Shown piece by piece: positions 1 through 7,442 of a stretch of DNA of 26,391 nucleotides. The position numbers and the translations under genes are program-made. Every line of letters starts with the position of its first letter. Positions within the stretch are counted from its first letter, which is position 1. Source of the DNA: JAUJNH01 sp038253125 (GTDB lineage: Bacteria; Actinomycetota; Acidimicrobiia; Acidimicrobiales; JAUJNH01); NCBI GenBank assembly GCA_038253125.1, contig JBBSHM010000034.1:1-26391 (forward strand), in the 5' to 3' direction. The notes below the pieces were generated by a model. That model was not told the DNA's origin and made no database searches. It saw only the letters and a list, made by a program, of their open reading frames with translations.

Positions 1-1
1 C

Positions 2-718
2 CAGCTGGACCGGGGGGTCGCCGGGCTGAAGGTCGGCCTGGTCACCGAGCTGAGCGGTGACGGCATCGAGCCCGAGGTGGCCGAGCGCACCAGCCAGGCG
101 GCCGCCGCCCTCGAAGCCGCCGGCGCCACCGTCCGCCCGGTGTCGATCCCGAGCCTCACCTACGGCCTGTCGGCTTACTACCTGATCGCCCCGGCCGAGG
201 CCTCGTCGAACCTGGCCCGCTACGACGGCGTTCGCTACGGCCTGCGGGCCACCGGGGCCGACGACGTCACCCAGATGTACGGCGCCACCCGCGCCGCCGG
301 GTTCGGCGCCGAGGTGAAGCGGCGCATCATGCTCGGCACCTACGCCCTGTCGGCCGGCTACTACGACGCCTACTACGGCAAGGCTCAGAAGGTGCGGACG
401 CTGATCGTGCGTGATTTCGACGCCGCCTACGAGCAGGTCGACGTGCTGCTGTCGCCCACCACGCCCACCGTGGCGTTCGAGCTGGGGGCCAAGACCGCCG
501 ACCCGCTGTCGATGTACCTGAACGACGTGTGCACGATCCCCTCGAACCTGGCCGGCCACCCGGCCATCAGCGTGCCGTTCGGCACCGGCGCCGGCGGCCT
601 GCCCGTCGGCGTGCAGCTGATGGCCCCGGCCCTGGGCGAGCCGACGATGTTCCGGGCCGCCGCTGTTGTCGAGGCCGCCGCCCGCCAGCTGAAGACGACG
701 GCGGAGGTGGCGCGATGA
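2..718 (+). CDS. gatA: Asp-tRNA(Asn)/Glu-tRNA(Gln) amidotransferase subunit A, C-terminal half (5' truncated)
   Basis: The reading frame is open from base 2 and ends at the TGA at 716-718, giving 238 residues of the usual 480-490. GatA is the amidase subunit of GatCAB; it releases ammonia from glutamine for transamidation of mischarged Glu-tRNA(Gln) or Asp-tRNA(Asn). The visible part carries family landmarks: a PSLTYGLSAYYLIAPAEASS segment, then NLARYDGVRYG, the VLLSPTTPTVAF stretch, and the C-terminal NLAGHPAISVPFG and GLPVGVQLM blocks. The catalytic Ser-cisSer-Lys triad lies upstream of the window. An internal ATG at 77 could be mistaken for a start, but the protein clearly continues upstream. 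The stop overlaps the gatB start (ATGA), so the two are probably translationally coupled; gatC is not in the window. Confidence 0.95.
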   Translation, partial: QLDRGVAGLKVGLVTELSGDGIEPEVAERTSQAAAALEAAGATVRPVSIPSLTYGLSAYYLIAPAEASSNLARYDGVRYGLRATGADDVTQMYGATRAAGFGAEVKRRIMLGTYALSAGYYDAYYGKAQKVRTLIVRDFDAAYEQVDVLLSPTTPTVAFELGAKTADPLSMYLNDVCTIPSNLAGHPAISVPFGTGAGGLPVGVQLMAPALGEPTMFRAAAVVEAAARQLKTTAEVAR

Positions 719-2145
719 GCCTGCCCGACGGGTGGGAGATGGTGTGCGGGCTCGAGGTGCACTGCGAGCTCGGCACCCGTACCAAGCTGTTCTGCTCGTG
801 CCCCAACGACTTCGGCTCTGAGCCCAACACCAACGTGTGCCCGGTGTGCCTAGGCCTGCCCGGGTCCCTGCCGGTGCTGAACGGCCATGCGGTCGAGCTG
901 GCCATGCGCATCGGCGCCGCCCTCTCCTGCGCCATCAACCCGTCGATCTTCGCCCGGAAGAACTACTTCTATCCGGACCAGCCGAAGGACTACCAGATCA
1001 GCCAGTACGACCAGCCGATCAACGTCGACGGCTTCCTCGACCTGCCCGACGGCAGCCGGGTCGGCGTGGAGCGGGCCCACATGGAGGAGGACACCGGCAA
1101 GTCCAGCCACGCTGGCGGCACCGGCCGCATCTCCGACTCCATCTACAGCCTGGTCGACTACAACCGGGCCGGCGTGCCGCTGGTCGAGATCGTCAGCCGC
1201 CCCGACATCGGGTCCGCCGACCAGGCCCGGGCCTACGCCGCCGAGCTGCGCAGCATCCTGGTGGCCACCGGTGCCTCCGACGGCAAGATGGAGGAGGGCA
1301 GCATGCGCGTCGATGCCAACGTCTCGGTGCGCCACCCGGGCGAGCCGCTCGGCACCCGCTGTGAGATCAAGAACCTGAACAGCCTGCGCAGCCTGGTCCG
1401 GGGCATTGACTACGAGGCGGCCCGCCAGGTTGAGCTGATCGAGTCGGGCAGGCAGGTTCGCCAGGAGACCCGGCACTGGGACGAGGGCGCCGGCCGCACC
1501 CGCACGGCCCGGGTGAAGGAGGAGGCCGACGACTACCGGTACTTCCCCGAGCCCGACCTGGTGCCGCTGCGCCCCGACGCGGCGTGGGTGGCGTCGGTGC
1601 GCCAGGGCCTGCCCACGCTGCCGGCCCGGCGGCGCGCCGTACTGGCCGGCGCGGCCGGGCTGGAGGCGGCCACCGAGGTCGTGGTCACCGCCGTCGAGCG
1701 GGGCCTCGACGGCTTCGTCCTCGACGTCATCGCCGCCGGCGCCGAGGCCCGGACGGCCCTGAACCGGGCTGTCAACGACCTGCCCCTGGGTGGCAGCGTG
1801 GCCGTCGATGCCTTTACCGCTCTGGTGGGCCTGGAGACCGGGGGAGCTCTGACCGCCACCCAGGCGAAGAAGGTGATCGAGGTCCTGGTCGAACGGGGCG
1901 GCGAGGCCGATCCGGCGGCCCTGGCCGCCGAGCTGGGGTTCAAGGCGCTGCGCGCTGACGAGCTGGCGTCGGTCGTCGACGAGATCCTCGCCGCTCACCC
2001 CGACGACTGGGCCTCCTACGTCGGCGGCAACGACAAGGCGGCCGGGATGTTCGTCGGCAAGGTGATGAAAGCCACCAGTGGCAAGGCGGACGGCAAGGCC
2101 GTCACGGCCCTGCTCCAGCAACGGCGGGCCGCCGCCACCGCATGA
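715..2145 (+). CDS. gatB: Asp-tRNA(Asn)/Glu-tRNA(Gln) amidotransferase subunit B
   Basis: This is a complete GatB of 476 residues, normal for the family. GatB binds the misacylated tRNA and activates its side-chain carboxylate with ATP before transfer of ammonia delivered from GatA. The N-terminus reads GWEMVCGLEVHCELGTRTKLFCSCPNDFG and is followed by NTNVCPVCLGLPG; the CxC and CxxC cysteines match the zinc-binding site of the cradle domain. RKNYFYPDQPKDYQISQYD and HMEEDTGKS are further conserved blocks. The C-terminal third is the helical plus YqeY-like tail that contacts tRNA (DDWASYVGGNDKAAGMFVGKVMKATSGKADGKAV). The start at 715 is chosen because it overlaps the gatA stop as ATGA and gives the standard N-terminus; the frame is open further upstream only as a shadow of gatA. 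The downstream neighbour is convergent. Confidence 0.97.
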   Translation: MSLPDGWEMVCGLEVHCELGTRTKLFCSCPNDFGSEPNTNVCPVCLGLPGSLPVLNGHAVELAMRIGAALSCAINPSIFARKNYFYPDQPKDYQISQYDQPINVDGFLDLPDGSRVGVERAHMEEDTGKSSHAGGTGRISDSIYSLVDYNRAGVPLVEIVSRPDIGSADQARAYAAELRSILVATGASDGKMEEGSMRVDANVSVRHPGEPLGTRCEIKNLNSLRSLVRGIDYEAARQVELIESGRQVRQETRHWDEGAGRTRTARVKEEADDYRYFPEPDLVPLRPDAAWVASVRQGLPTLPARRRAVLAGAAGLEAATEVVVTAVERGLDGFVLDVIAAGAEARTALNRAVNDLPLGGSVAVDAFTALVGLETGGALTATQAKKVIEVLVERGGEADPAALAAELGFKALRADELASVVDEILAAHPDDWASYVGGNDKAAGMFVGKVMKATSGKADGKAVTALLQQRRAAATA

Positions 2146-2157
2146 ACGGTGACCTCG

Positions 2158-2655
2158 TCAGGTGTCGGTGATCTTCAAGGTCCCGTCGGCTGCCACCCGC
2201 ACCACCACGGTGCGTGCCACCCCCAGTCCGCTCACCCGGCACCGGAGCGGCTGGCCGATCGGCGGCTGGGCCACCCGTGCGTTGCCGCAGCGCACCTGCG
2301 CCGCCTCACCGCCCAGCTTGGCCTGCACGGCGGCAGCCACGTCAGCGATCACGACCACGGGGCGGGCCGGGCGGACCTCGAAGCGGCCGCCGACGAGGCG
2401 CTGCACCTCGTAGTCGAGGGGCACCTGCTCCACCACCACCGTGCAGGTGGCCGTGGCCCCACTGAGCTGAGGAAGCCGGGTCGGGCACGTGGCCGCTCCG
2501 ACGATGAGGCCGGGCATGGTGCGGGCCACCTCGCGCTCCAGGTAGGCCTGCACCTCGACCTGGGAGAAAGCCACCCTGTCCTGGCCGCCGACGCTCGCCC
2601 CGCAGGCCACCAGTGTCACGCCGGCGGCGAGCCCGACTAGGGCCCGTCGAGTCAC
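2158..2655 (-). CDS. Lipoprotein with two DUF4333-like units
   Basis: The protein has 165 residues and a GTG start. The N-terminus is a lipoprotein signal: VTRR, a hydrophobic stretch GLAAGVTLVA and a lipobox cysteine at about residue 18 (LVAC), so it should be anchored on the outer face of the cytoplasmic membrane. The mature part resembles the actinobacterial DUF4333 family (conserved CP...G....C). The first unit shows ATCPTRLPQLSGATATCTV. A second shows VRCGNARVAQPPIGQPLRCRV, with equivalent cysteine and glycine spacing, so the protein looks like an internal duplication. The GTG start overlaps the stop of the upstream ABC permease by 4 nt (GTGA), making it the last gene of a five-gene ABC operon. 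It could be an accessory subunit of the transporter. The biochemical function of DUF4333 is unknown to me. Confidence 0.8.
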   Translation of the reverse strand: MTRRALVGLAAGVTLVACGASVGGQDRVAFSQVEVQAYLEREVARTMPGLIVGAATCPTRLPQLSGATATCTVVVEQVPLDYEVQRLVGGRFEVRPARPVVVIADVAAAVQAKLGGEAAQVRCGNARVAQPPIGQPLRCRVSGLGVARTVVVRVAADGTLKITDT

Positions 2656-3365
2656 GCCACGTCGGCCCGGGCCAGGACCCGGGTGGTGAGGGCGGTGGCG
2701 GCCAGCACGACGAGGGCCAGCACGATCAGCGAGGTCGAGACGGCGGCGGCGTTGCGGGGCTTCACGACGTGGCCGACGGCGCTCAGCACCGAGCGGCTGT
2801 ACACCGAGACCGACAGGCGGGCGGCGCCCTTGGAGATGCGGGCGACGGCCAGCTCCCAGATGAGGACGTAGGCCAGGCCCCAGGCCAGCGCCCGCCGAAC
2901 CAGCAGGCCCAGGCCGAGGAACAGGGCGGTGTAGCCGACGGTGGCGAGGCAGGCGCCGACCGCGGCGGCGGCCACCAGCCGGGCGTCGGCGCCGGCCACG
3001 GCGGCGGCGAGCGTCACGGGCAGGACCGCCACCGGCCCGGCCACCGTCAGCGCCGCCGCCCAGCCGGCGGCCACCAGCCGCCAGCGGGGGAGGGGTGTGA
3101 GCCACAGGTAGACCATGGTGCGGTCGTCGGTGGGATCACCGAAGGCGGCGCTGGCGAAGACCAGGGCGGTGACGGGCACCACCAGGTTCAGGGCGTAGCC
3201 GCCCAGCAGGTCGCGTGAGGTGGCGAGCACGCGGTCCGAGGCGGTGAGGTCACCGAGCCGGATGGCCAGCCCGAGGAACACCCCCACCAGACCGATGGCC
3301 ACCAGGGCGGCGACGCGGGCCCGGGTGACGAGGCTGCGCACCAGCAGGCGGTATACGAGCGTCAC
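2652..3365 (-). CDS. ABC transporter permease (ABC-2-like), second pair
   Basis: Membrane protein of 237 residues with about six hydrophobic segments, e.g. VAALVAIGLVGVFLGLAIRL near the N-terminus, LNLVVPVTALVFASAAFG, LTVAGPVAVLPVTLAAAV, LATVGYTALFLGLGLLV and a final SLIVLALVVLAATAL. The motif FGDPTDDRTMVYLWLTPLPRWRLV between helices 2 and 3 resembles the conserved loop of ABC-2 permeases (coupling region). The GTG at 3365 is chosen because it lies 4 nt after the stop of the upstream ATPase and gives a short positively charged N-terminus before helix 1; the open frame runs 16 codons further into the ATPase gene. The stop overlaps the lipoprotein start. It presumably pairs with the ATPase at 3370-4410; the substrate cannot be read from sequence. 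Confidence 0.82.
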   Translation of the reverse strand: MTLVYRLLVRSLVTRARVAALVAIGLVGVFLGLAIRLGDLTASDRVLATSRDLLGGYALNLVVPVTALVFASAAFGDPTDDRTMVYLWLTPLPRWRLVAAGWAAALTVAGPVAVLPVTLAAAVAGADARLVAAAAVGACLATVGYTALFLGLGLLVRRALAWGLAYVLIWELAVARISKGAARLSVSVYSRSVLSAVGHVVKPRNAAAVSTSLIVLALVVLAATALTTRVLARADVA

Positions 3366-3369
3366 CTCT

Positions 3370-4410
3370 TCAGCGCCCCACCAGGTAGCGGAACACGCTG
3401 TCCAGGTCATCATCCAGCGGCGTCACCTCGAACAGCCGGATGCCCTCGGCGACGGCCGCCCCGGCCACGGCCCGGCGGAAGGCTGCGACCATCGTGGTGT
3501 CGACGAGAAGACTGCCGTCGGGCTCCAGGTGGGCGCCGACCACGGTGCCCCCGGCCATGAGGCCGGCAGCCAGGCGGCGGGGGTCGCTGGCCCGCAGGCG
3601 CACGCGGTGGGGTCGCTCGTCCATGAGCTCGCGGATCTCACGGAAATCGCCGGCGGCGGCCAGGCGGCCCTGGGCCAGCACCAGCACCTGGGAACCGAAG
3701 CGCTCGACCTCGTCCAGCACGTGGCTCGACACGAGCACCGTTCGGCCCTGGGCACCCAGCTGCACGAACAGGTCGATCATGCGGAGGCGCTGGCGGGGAT
3801 CCAGACCTTCGAGCGGCTCGTCCAGCACCACCACCGTCGGTTCGTGGACCACGGCGGCGGCGACCTTCACCCGCTGGCGCATGCCCTTTGAGTACGTGCG
3901 CACCGGTCGGGTGTCGTCCGGATCCAGATCGACCAGGCCCAGCGCGCCCCGGGCCGCGCCTTCGGGGTCGGCCACGTCGTGGAGCCCGGCCGACAGGGCC
4001 ACGATGGCCACGGCCCGCAGCTGCTCGAACAGCGTCTCCTGCTGGGCCACCAGGCCGAGGTGACGGCGCAGGCCCAGATCCGTGCGGGGGTCGGCGCCCA
4101 GCACGCGAACCGTCCCCTGCGACGGTGAGGTCAGCCCGCAGAGGATCCGAAGCAGCGTCGACTTGCCGGCTCCGTTGGGGCCTAGCAGGGCGGTGACGCC
4201 CGGGCCGACCCTGAACGACACGTCCGACAGGGCCACCACCGGTCCCAGCCACTTGCTGACCCGTTCGACCTCGACGGTGGCCGCCGGGGGAGCGGTACCG
4301 CCCGCCCGTCTTGCAGGCGTCGAAGTCGACCCAACGGGTGCCGCGGCGGCGGGCCGAGCCCCTGCCGTTGTCGCCGCGGCCGGCGTCGGCGGCGCCGTCG
4401 GCGAGGTCAT
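3370..4410 (-). CDS. ABC transporter ATP-binding protein, second pair
   Basis: Nucleotide-binding subunit of 346 residues. Walker A is GPNGAGKST at residues 77-85, the Q-loop is LGLVAQQETLF, the signature is YSKGMRQR (SKGMR in place of canonical SGGQ, common in ABC-2 exporters), Walker B is VVVLDEP, and the switch histidine is in VSSHVLDE. A C-terminal domain of about 100 residues follows the ATPase core, as in drug- and lipid-type ABC-2 exporters. Unusual is the first 44 residues, an Ala/Pro/Thr-rich low-complexity extension before the ABC core, probably disordered. The ATG overlaps the stop of the upstream permease (ATGA). Together with the neighbouring ATPase and two permeases it may act as one heteromeric exporter or two related ones. 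Confidence 0.92.
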   Translation of the reverse strand: MTSPTAPPTPAAATTAGARPAAAAPVGSTSTPARRAGGTAPPAATVEVERVSKWLGPVVALSDVSFRVGPGVTALLGPNGAGKSTLLRILCGLTSPSQGTVRVLGADPRTDLGLRRHLGLVAQQETLFEQLRAVAIVALSAGLHDVADPEGAARGALGLVDLDPDDTRPVRTYSKGMRQRVKVAAAVVHEPTVVVLDEPLEGLDPRQRLRMIDLFVQLGAQGRTVLVSSHVLDEVERFGSQVLVLAQGRLAAAGDFREIRELMDERPHRVRLRASDPRRLAAGLMAGGTVVGAHLEPDGSLLVDTTMVAAFRRAVAGAAVAEGIRLFEVTPLDDDLDSVFRYLVGR

Positions 4411-5324
4411 CTCGTCACCTGCAGGCGGGAGTAGCGGAGGTAGACGAACACCGAGAACAGCACCGACCAGGCCAGGGCGGCCAGGAACACCACGGCGTTG
4501 GGCGTGGACACCGCTGCTGGGTGCGGGGCATCGAGCACGCGGGCCGCCACCTCGAAGGGGGCCACGAACAGGCTGAGCATGATGGCGGCGTCGGAGACGT
4601 GAAGGGCGAAGGCCAGCACCACGGCGACGATGTGGGTGGCGAAGAGCACGATCAGCGCCCCGCCCATGGCCAGCCCCTTGCGGTCAGTGAGGCTGGCCAG
4701 GGCCAGGGCGAAGGCCGTGCCGAACAGGGCGACCGAGGTGCCGGCCCCCAGGATCCGGGCCAGCTCGGCCAGCACGCCGACGGGGCCGTCGGGTCCGTGG
4801 CTCTGCAGCACGTAGCCGACGAGCAGCAGCAGCAGAGGGCCGACCGTCACCAGGCACAGCACGCTGAACACCGCCAGGGCCTTGGCCAGGAGGTAGGTGT
4901 CACGGGTGAGGGGCGACGCCAGGTAGAGGCTCATGCTGCGGTTGCGACGGTCCGGGCACAGCGCCTCGGGGGCGCTGAACACGATGAACAGGGCGATGGC
5001 GGCGGTGACGTATCCGTAGTACTGGGAGTAGGTGGGGGCCTGGTCCCGTAGCTGCCGGGCGCCGGGAGGGACCAGGGCGAGGATGCCGATGAAGGCGACG
5101 GCCGGCAGGTAGGCAACGCCAATGGCCAGGAACGGCAACACCTTGTGGCGGGCCGAGCGCCGCAGCCCCAGCACCCTCTGCACGGTGTGCTTCCACACGC
5201 TGCGAACCGGCGCGCCTCGCCCCAGCCGAACCCCGTCGTAGCGCCGGTAGCCCTGCTCGAAGATCTGCGCCGTGCCTCCCGCCGGGGCATTCGGAGGTGC
5301 AGCCGGCTGTTTGGCGACGGTCAC
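4407..5324 (-). CDS. ABC transporter permease (ABC-2-like), first pair
   Basis: Membrane protein of 305 residues. A Pro/Ala-rich cytoplasmic N-terminus leads to IFEQGYRRYDGVRLGRG, a motif seen in many ABC-2 permeases just before helix 1. About six membrane segments follow (LPFLAIGVAYLPAVAFIGIL, YGYVTAAIALFIVFSAPEAL, LAVFSVLCLVTVGPLLLLLV, GTSVALFGTAFALALASL, GALIVLFATHIVAVVLAFAL and the C-terminal FLAALAWSVLFSVFVYLRY). CPDRRNRSMSLYLASPLTRDTYLLAK between helices 2 and 3 is the typical coupling loop. Both ends overlap neighbours by 4 nt, which argues for translational coupling. The substrate is unknown. Confidence 0.87.
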   Translation of the reverse strand: MTVAKQPAAPPNAPAGGTAQIFEQGYRRYDGVRLGRGAPVRSVWKHTVQRVLGLRRSARHKVLPFLAIGVAYLPAVAFIGILALVPPGARQLRDQAPTYSQYYGYVTAAIALFIVFSAPEALCPDRRNRSMSLYLASPLTRDTYLLAKALAVFSVLCLVTVGPLLLLLVGYVLQSHGPDGPVGVLAELARILGAGTSVALFGTAFALALASLTDRKGLAMGGALIVLFATHIVAVVLAFALHVSDAAIMLSLFVAPFEVAARVLDAPHPAAVSTPNAVVFLAALAWSVLFSVFVYLRYSRLQVTR

Positions 5325-6250
5325 CTGGCGACCATCTGGCCGGCCAGGAAGACCTCTTCCAGCGACCGGGTGCGCACGTTCATCGAACGAACTCCCAGGT
5401 CGGCCGCCGCCACTGCGTCGCGCACGGAATCGAAGACGGAGTTGTCGGCGAGCGACACCACCACGGTGCCGTGACCGGCGTCGGAGGCGCCGACGTGGAT
5501 GCGCTGCAGAGCTGACACCAGCACCGCAGCGCCGGCCGCCTCATCGAGTGACACGACGAGCTCGTTCTCGCCAGCGCGCCGCAGCTCGTCCATGCGGCCA
5601 CCGACAGTGGCGTGGCCCTGGTCGATGATCACCACGGCGTCACTGACCCGCTCCACCTCATCCAGCAGGTGCGAGGACAGGATGATGTCGAGGCCGAGGT
5701 CGTGGCCCACGTGGCGGATGAGCGCCAGCATCTGGTCGCGCTGCACCGGGTCGAGACCGTTCGTCGGCTCGTCGAGGAGCACCAGGGCCGGGTCGTGCAC
5801 GATCGCCTGGGCCAGCTTCACCCGCTGGCGCTGGCCGGTTGACATGGTGCCGACGGGCCGGAAGCGCTCCTCGCCCAGGCCGACCTCGTACAGGGCGTCG
5901 CTGGCCCGGGCCGTAGCCGCCCGGGCGGGAAGGCCGTGGATCTCGGCGATGTGGCGCACCACGTCGTGGGCGGCGACGTCAGGCGGAAGGGCGTCGCGCT
6001 CGGGGGCGTAGCCGATCCGGGCCCGCACCCTGGGCCCGGCCTGGACCGGATCGCAGCCGAGGACTGTCAGCCGTCCGCCGTCCGGCTGGTGGAGGCCGAG
6101 GATCAGGGTCAGCAGCGTCGTCTTGCCGGCCCCGTTGGCCCCGAGCAGGCCGGTTATCCCCCGTCCGATGCTGAAGGTGGCCGAGGTGAGCGCCTGCGTC
6201 GACCCCCAGCGCTTCGCCACCTGCTCGGCGATGACCACGGGTTCGGCCAC
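5321..6250 (-). CDS. ABC transporter ATP-binding protein, first pair (operon head)
   Basis: Nucleotide-binding subunit of 309 residues: Walker A GANGAGKTT at residues 37-45, signature MSTGQRQRVKL, Walker B LVLLDEP, switch histidine in ILSSHLLDE, and a C-terminal regulatory part ending SLEEVFLAGQMVAR, a common ending of ABC-2 ATPases. The frame stays open far upstream through the next gene, so the start must be inferred. GTG at 6250 places the first beta strand (VVIAEQVAKRWG) at residue 5, and a -10-like TAGCAT lies 7 nt upstream, consistent with a leaderless message starting here. A TTG about seven codons upstream is a weaker alternative. The stop overlaps the permease ATG. It heads the operon running down to the lipoprotein at 2158. 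Confidence 0.9.
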   Translation of the reverse strand: MAEPVVIAEQVAKRWGSTQALTSATFSIGRGITGLLGANGAGKTTLLTLILGLHQPDGGRLTVLGCDPVQAGPRVRARIGYAPERDALPPDVAAHDVVRHIAEIHGLPARAATARASDALYEVGLGEERFRPVGTMSTGQRQRVKLAQAIVHDPALVLLDEPTNGLDPVQRDQMLALIRHVGHDLGLDIILSSHLLDEVERVSDAVVIIDQGHATVGGRMDELRRAGENELVVSLDEAAGAAVLVSALQRIHVGASDAGHGTVVVSLADNSVFDSVRDAVAAADLGVRSMNVRTRSLEEVFLAGQMVAR

Positions 6251-6257
6251 GCTGGCG

Positions 6258-6263
6258 ATGCTA
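6258..6263 (-). promoter_or_regulatory. Probable -10 element of the five-gene ABC operon
   Basis: On the minus strand TAGCAT (fits TANNNT) stands 7 nt before the GTG at 6250. Transcription would begin at or next to the start codon, giving a leaderless mRNA. I do not see a convincing -35 box. Just upstream, 6280-6296 contains a GC-rich inverted repeat (ACCCGG, 5-nt loop, CCGGGT) that could act as a weak hairpin between the ERCC4 gene and this operon. Confidence 0.4.
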
Positions 6264-6333
6264 GGCAAGCCCCCAGCCAACCCGGGCCGGCCGGGTGCTG
6301 AGGTTGCCGCTGAAATCCGGAAGAAGCTGTTCC

Positions 6334-7386
6334 TCAGGCTCGCGCCTGGGGCCCTGCCGCCTGAAACGCCTGCTGGACCTCGGCGGCCAAGCGTCCTCGG
6401 GCGCTCACCGTGAAGCCGTTGGCCACTGCCCAGGCCCGCACGATCGCCGCGTCGGCGGACTGGGGAGCACTGGCCTCGGGCGACGACCTCCCCCGCCGCT
6501 TGGCCGGTGGTGCCTCGACCTTCCGGTCCGACCACAGCCCCGCCTCGGGGGCGAGCGTCAGGCCGGAGGCCAGCGCGTCGGCGGCGGAGTGGCTGGACAG
6601 CTCGGCCAGGGCGGCACCGAGGAAGCGGTAGGCCCACTCCTGGGCCAGGGGCCGGGTCTCGCAGAACACGATCGGCACCGAAGGGAAGCGCACCTGGGCC
6701 TCGGCCAGCCCGTCGGCCACGACAGCGGGCCGGGCCCGCTCGAGGCGGAAGACCGACGACCAGCGCTCCTCGACCACCAGGGCGGCCCGGGGCAGGGCGG
6801 CCAGGTCGGCGAGCAGGTAGCGGAGCCGGCCGCCGAGAAGGGTGGCAACCAGGTCGGTCAGGCTCTTGCGCTCCACCGAGGCGACGAGCACGCCATCGAG
6901 CTCGACCCCGTAGTCCCCCGCCACCAGGGCCCGACGCTCGGTGGTGGCCTGCTGGTCGGCGAACCGCCACGGGTACTGCTCGTGGCTGTCCACCACGATG
7001 TTCAGGGCGCCGGCCACGCTGCGCCGGTGGGGGATGCCGACGTTGGGCTTGGCCTGCTTGGCGGTGCGGGCCGTCTGCCAGAAGATGGCCTCACGACCAC
7101 CCCTGATGCGGGTGAAGACGATCTGAGAGCGGTTCTCCCGACCCCGGGCGAGGACCAGGTCGATGGCGGCCCCCCGCCGGACGCACGAGCGGACCGGCAC
7201 CCGCTCCAGGATCTCGGCGTCATCGGGCCACGTGGTCTCCTGGTGGCAGAAGACCTTGGCCGTGCGGGGCCAGGAGTCTCGCGCCTTCAGCACCACCGCC
7301 CCGCTCTCCAGCGGCACGCGGATCAGGAACCGCAGCGTGGAATCCGGATCCGGGTTGCGGGCGATGACGAACTCGGCCCCGGTCAT
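6334..7386 (-). CDS. ERCC4-domain nuclease with Lsr2-like C-terminal DNA-binding segment
   Basis: The protein has 350 residues in three parts. Residues 1-125 form an N-terminal domain of unknown function (starts TGAEFVIARNPDPDS). Residues 129 to about 235 match the ERCC4/XPF-type nuclease fold: VVDSHEQ (D133, E136), GDYGV (157-161) and the hallmark ERKSLTD at 172-178, which fits the catalytic ERKxxxD motif. A charged linker (PPAKRRGRSS) leads to residues about 308-345, AAIVRAWAVANGFTVSARGR, which strongly resembles the C-terminal DNA-binding domain of Lsr2, the actinobacterial H-NS analogue that recognises AT-rich minor groove. All nuclease-motif residues are present, so activity is plausible. 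The gene is divergent from ilvD across 56 bp. A role in DNA repair or processing of structured or foreign AT-rich DNA is inference; I know of related uncharacterised actinobacterial proteins. Confidence 0.85.
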   Translation of the reverse strand: MTGAEFVIARNPDPDSTLRFLIRVPLESGAVVLKARDSWPRTAKVFCHQETTWPDDAEILERVPVRSCVRRGAAIDLVLARGRENRSQIVFTRIRGGREAIFWQTARTAKQAKPNVGIPHRRSVAGALNIVVDSHEQYPWRFADQQATTERRALVAGDYGVELDGVLVASVERKSLTDLVATLLGGRLRYLLADLAALPRAALVVEERWSSVFRLERARPAVVADGLAEAQVRFPSVPIVFCETRPLAQEWAYRFLGAALAELSSHSAADALASGLTLAPEAGLWSDRKVEAPPAKRRGRSSPEASAPQSADAAIVRAWAVANGFTVSARGRLAAEVQQAFQAAGPQARA

Positions 7387-7394
7387 CAGGCAGG

Positions 7395-7434
7395 ATTCTG
7401 CCGTGTCGTGACCGTCGGTGCCTCGGCGTAGCCT
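7395..7434. promoter_or_regulatory. Divergent promoter region between the ERCC4 gene and ilvD
   Basis: Two -10-like hexamers face away from each other in the 56-bp gap. On the minus strand CAGAAT (7400-7395) is 8 nt before the ERCC4-protein ATG. On the plus strand TAGCCT (7429-7434) is 8 nt before the ilvD ATG at 7443. Both positions would give leaderless transcripts. The -35 boxes are not recognisable. Confidence 0.4.
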
Positions 7435-7442
7435 TCCCGGCC

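Noticed and set aside
850..2121. Long open frame opposite gatB (minus strand, 423 codons)
   Set aside because: Low-complexity composition rich in Gly, Ala, Val and Asp with no motif; a GC-rich shadow of gatB.
6251..6970. Upstream extension of the first ABC ATPase into the ERCC4 gene
   Set aside because: It overlaps a clearly conserved gene in another frame, and GTG 6250 gives the normal ABC N-terminus.
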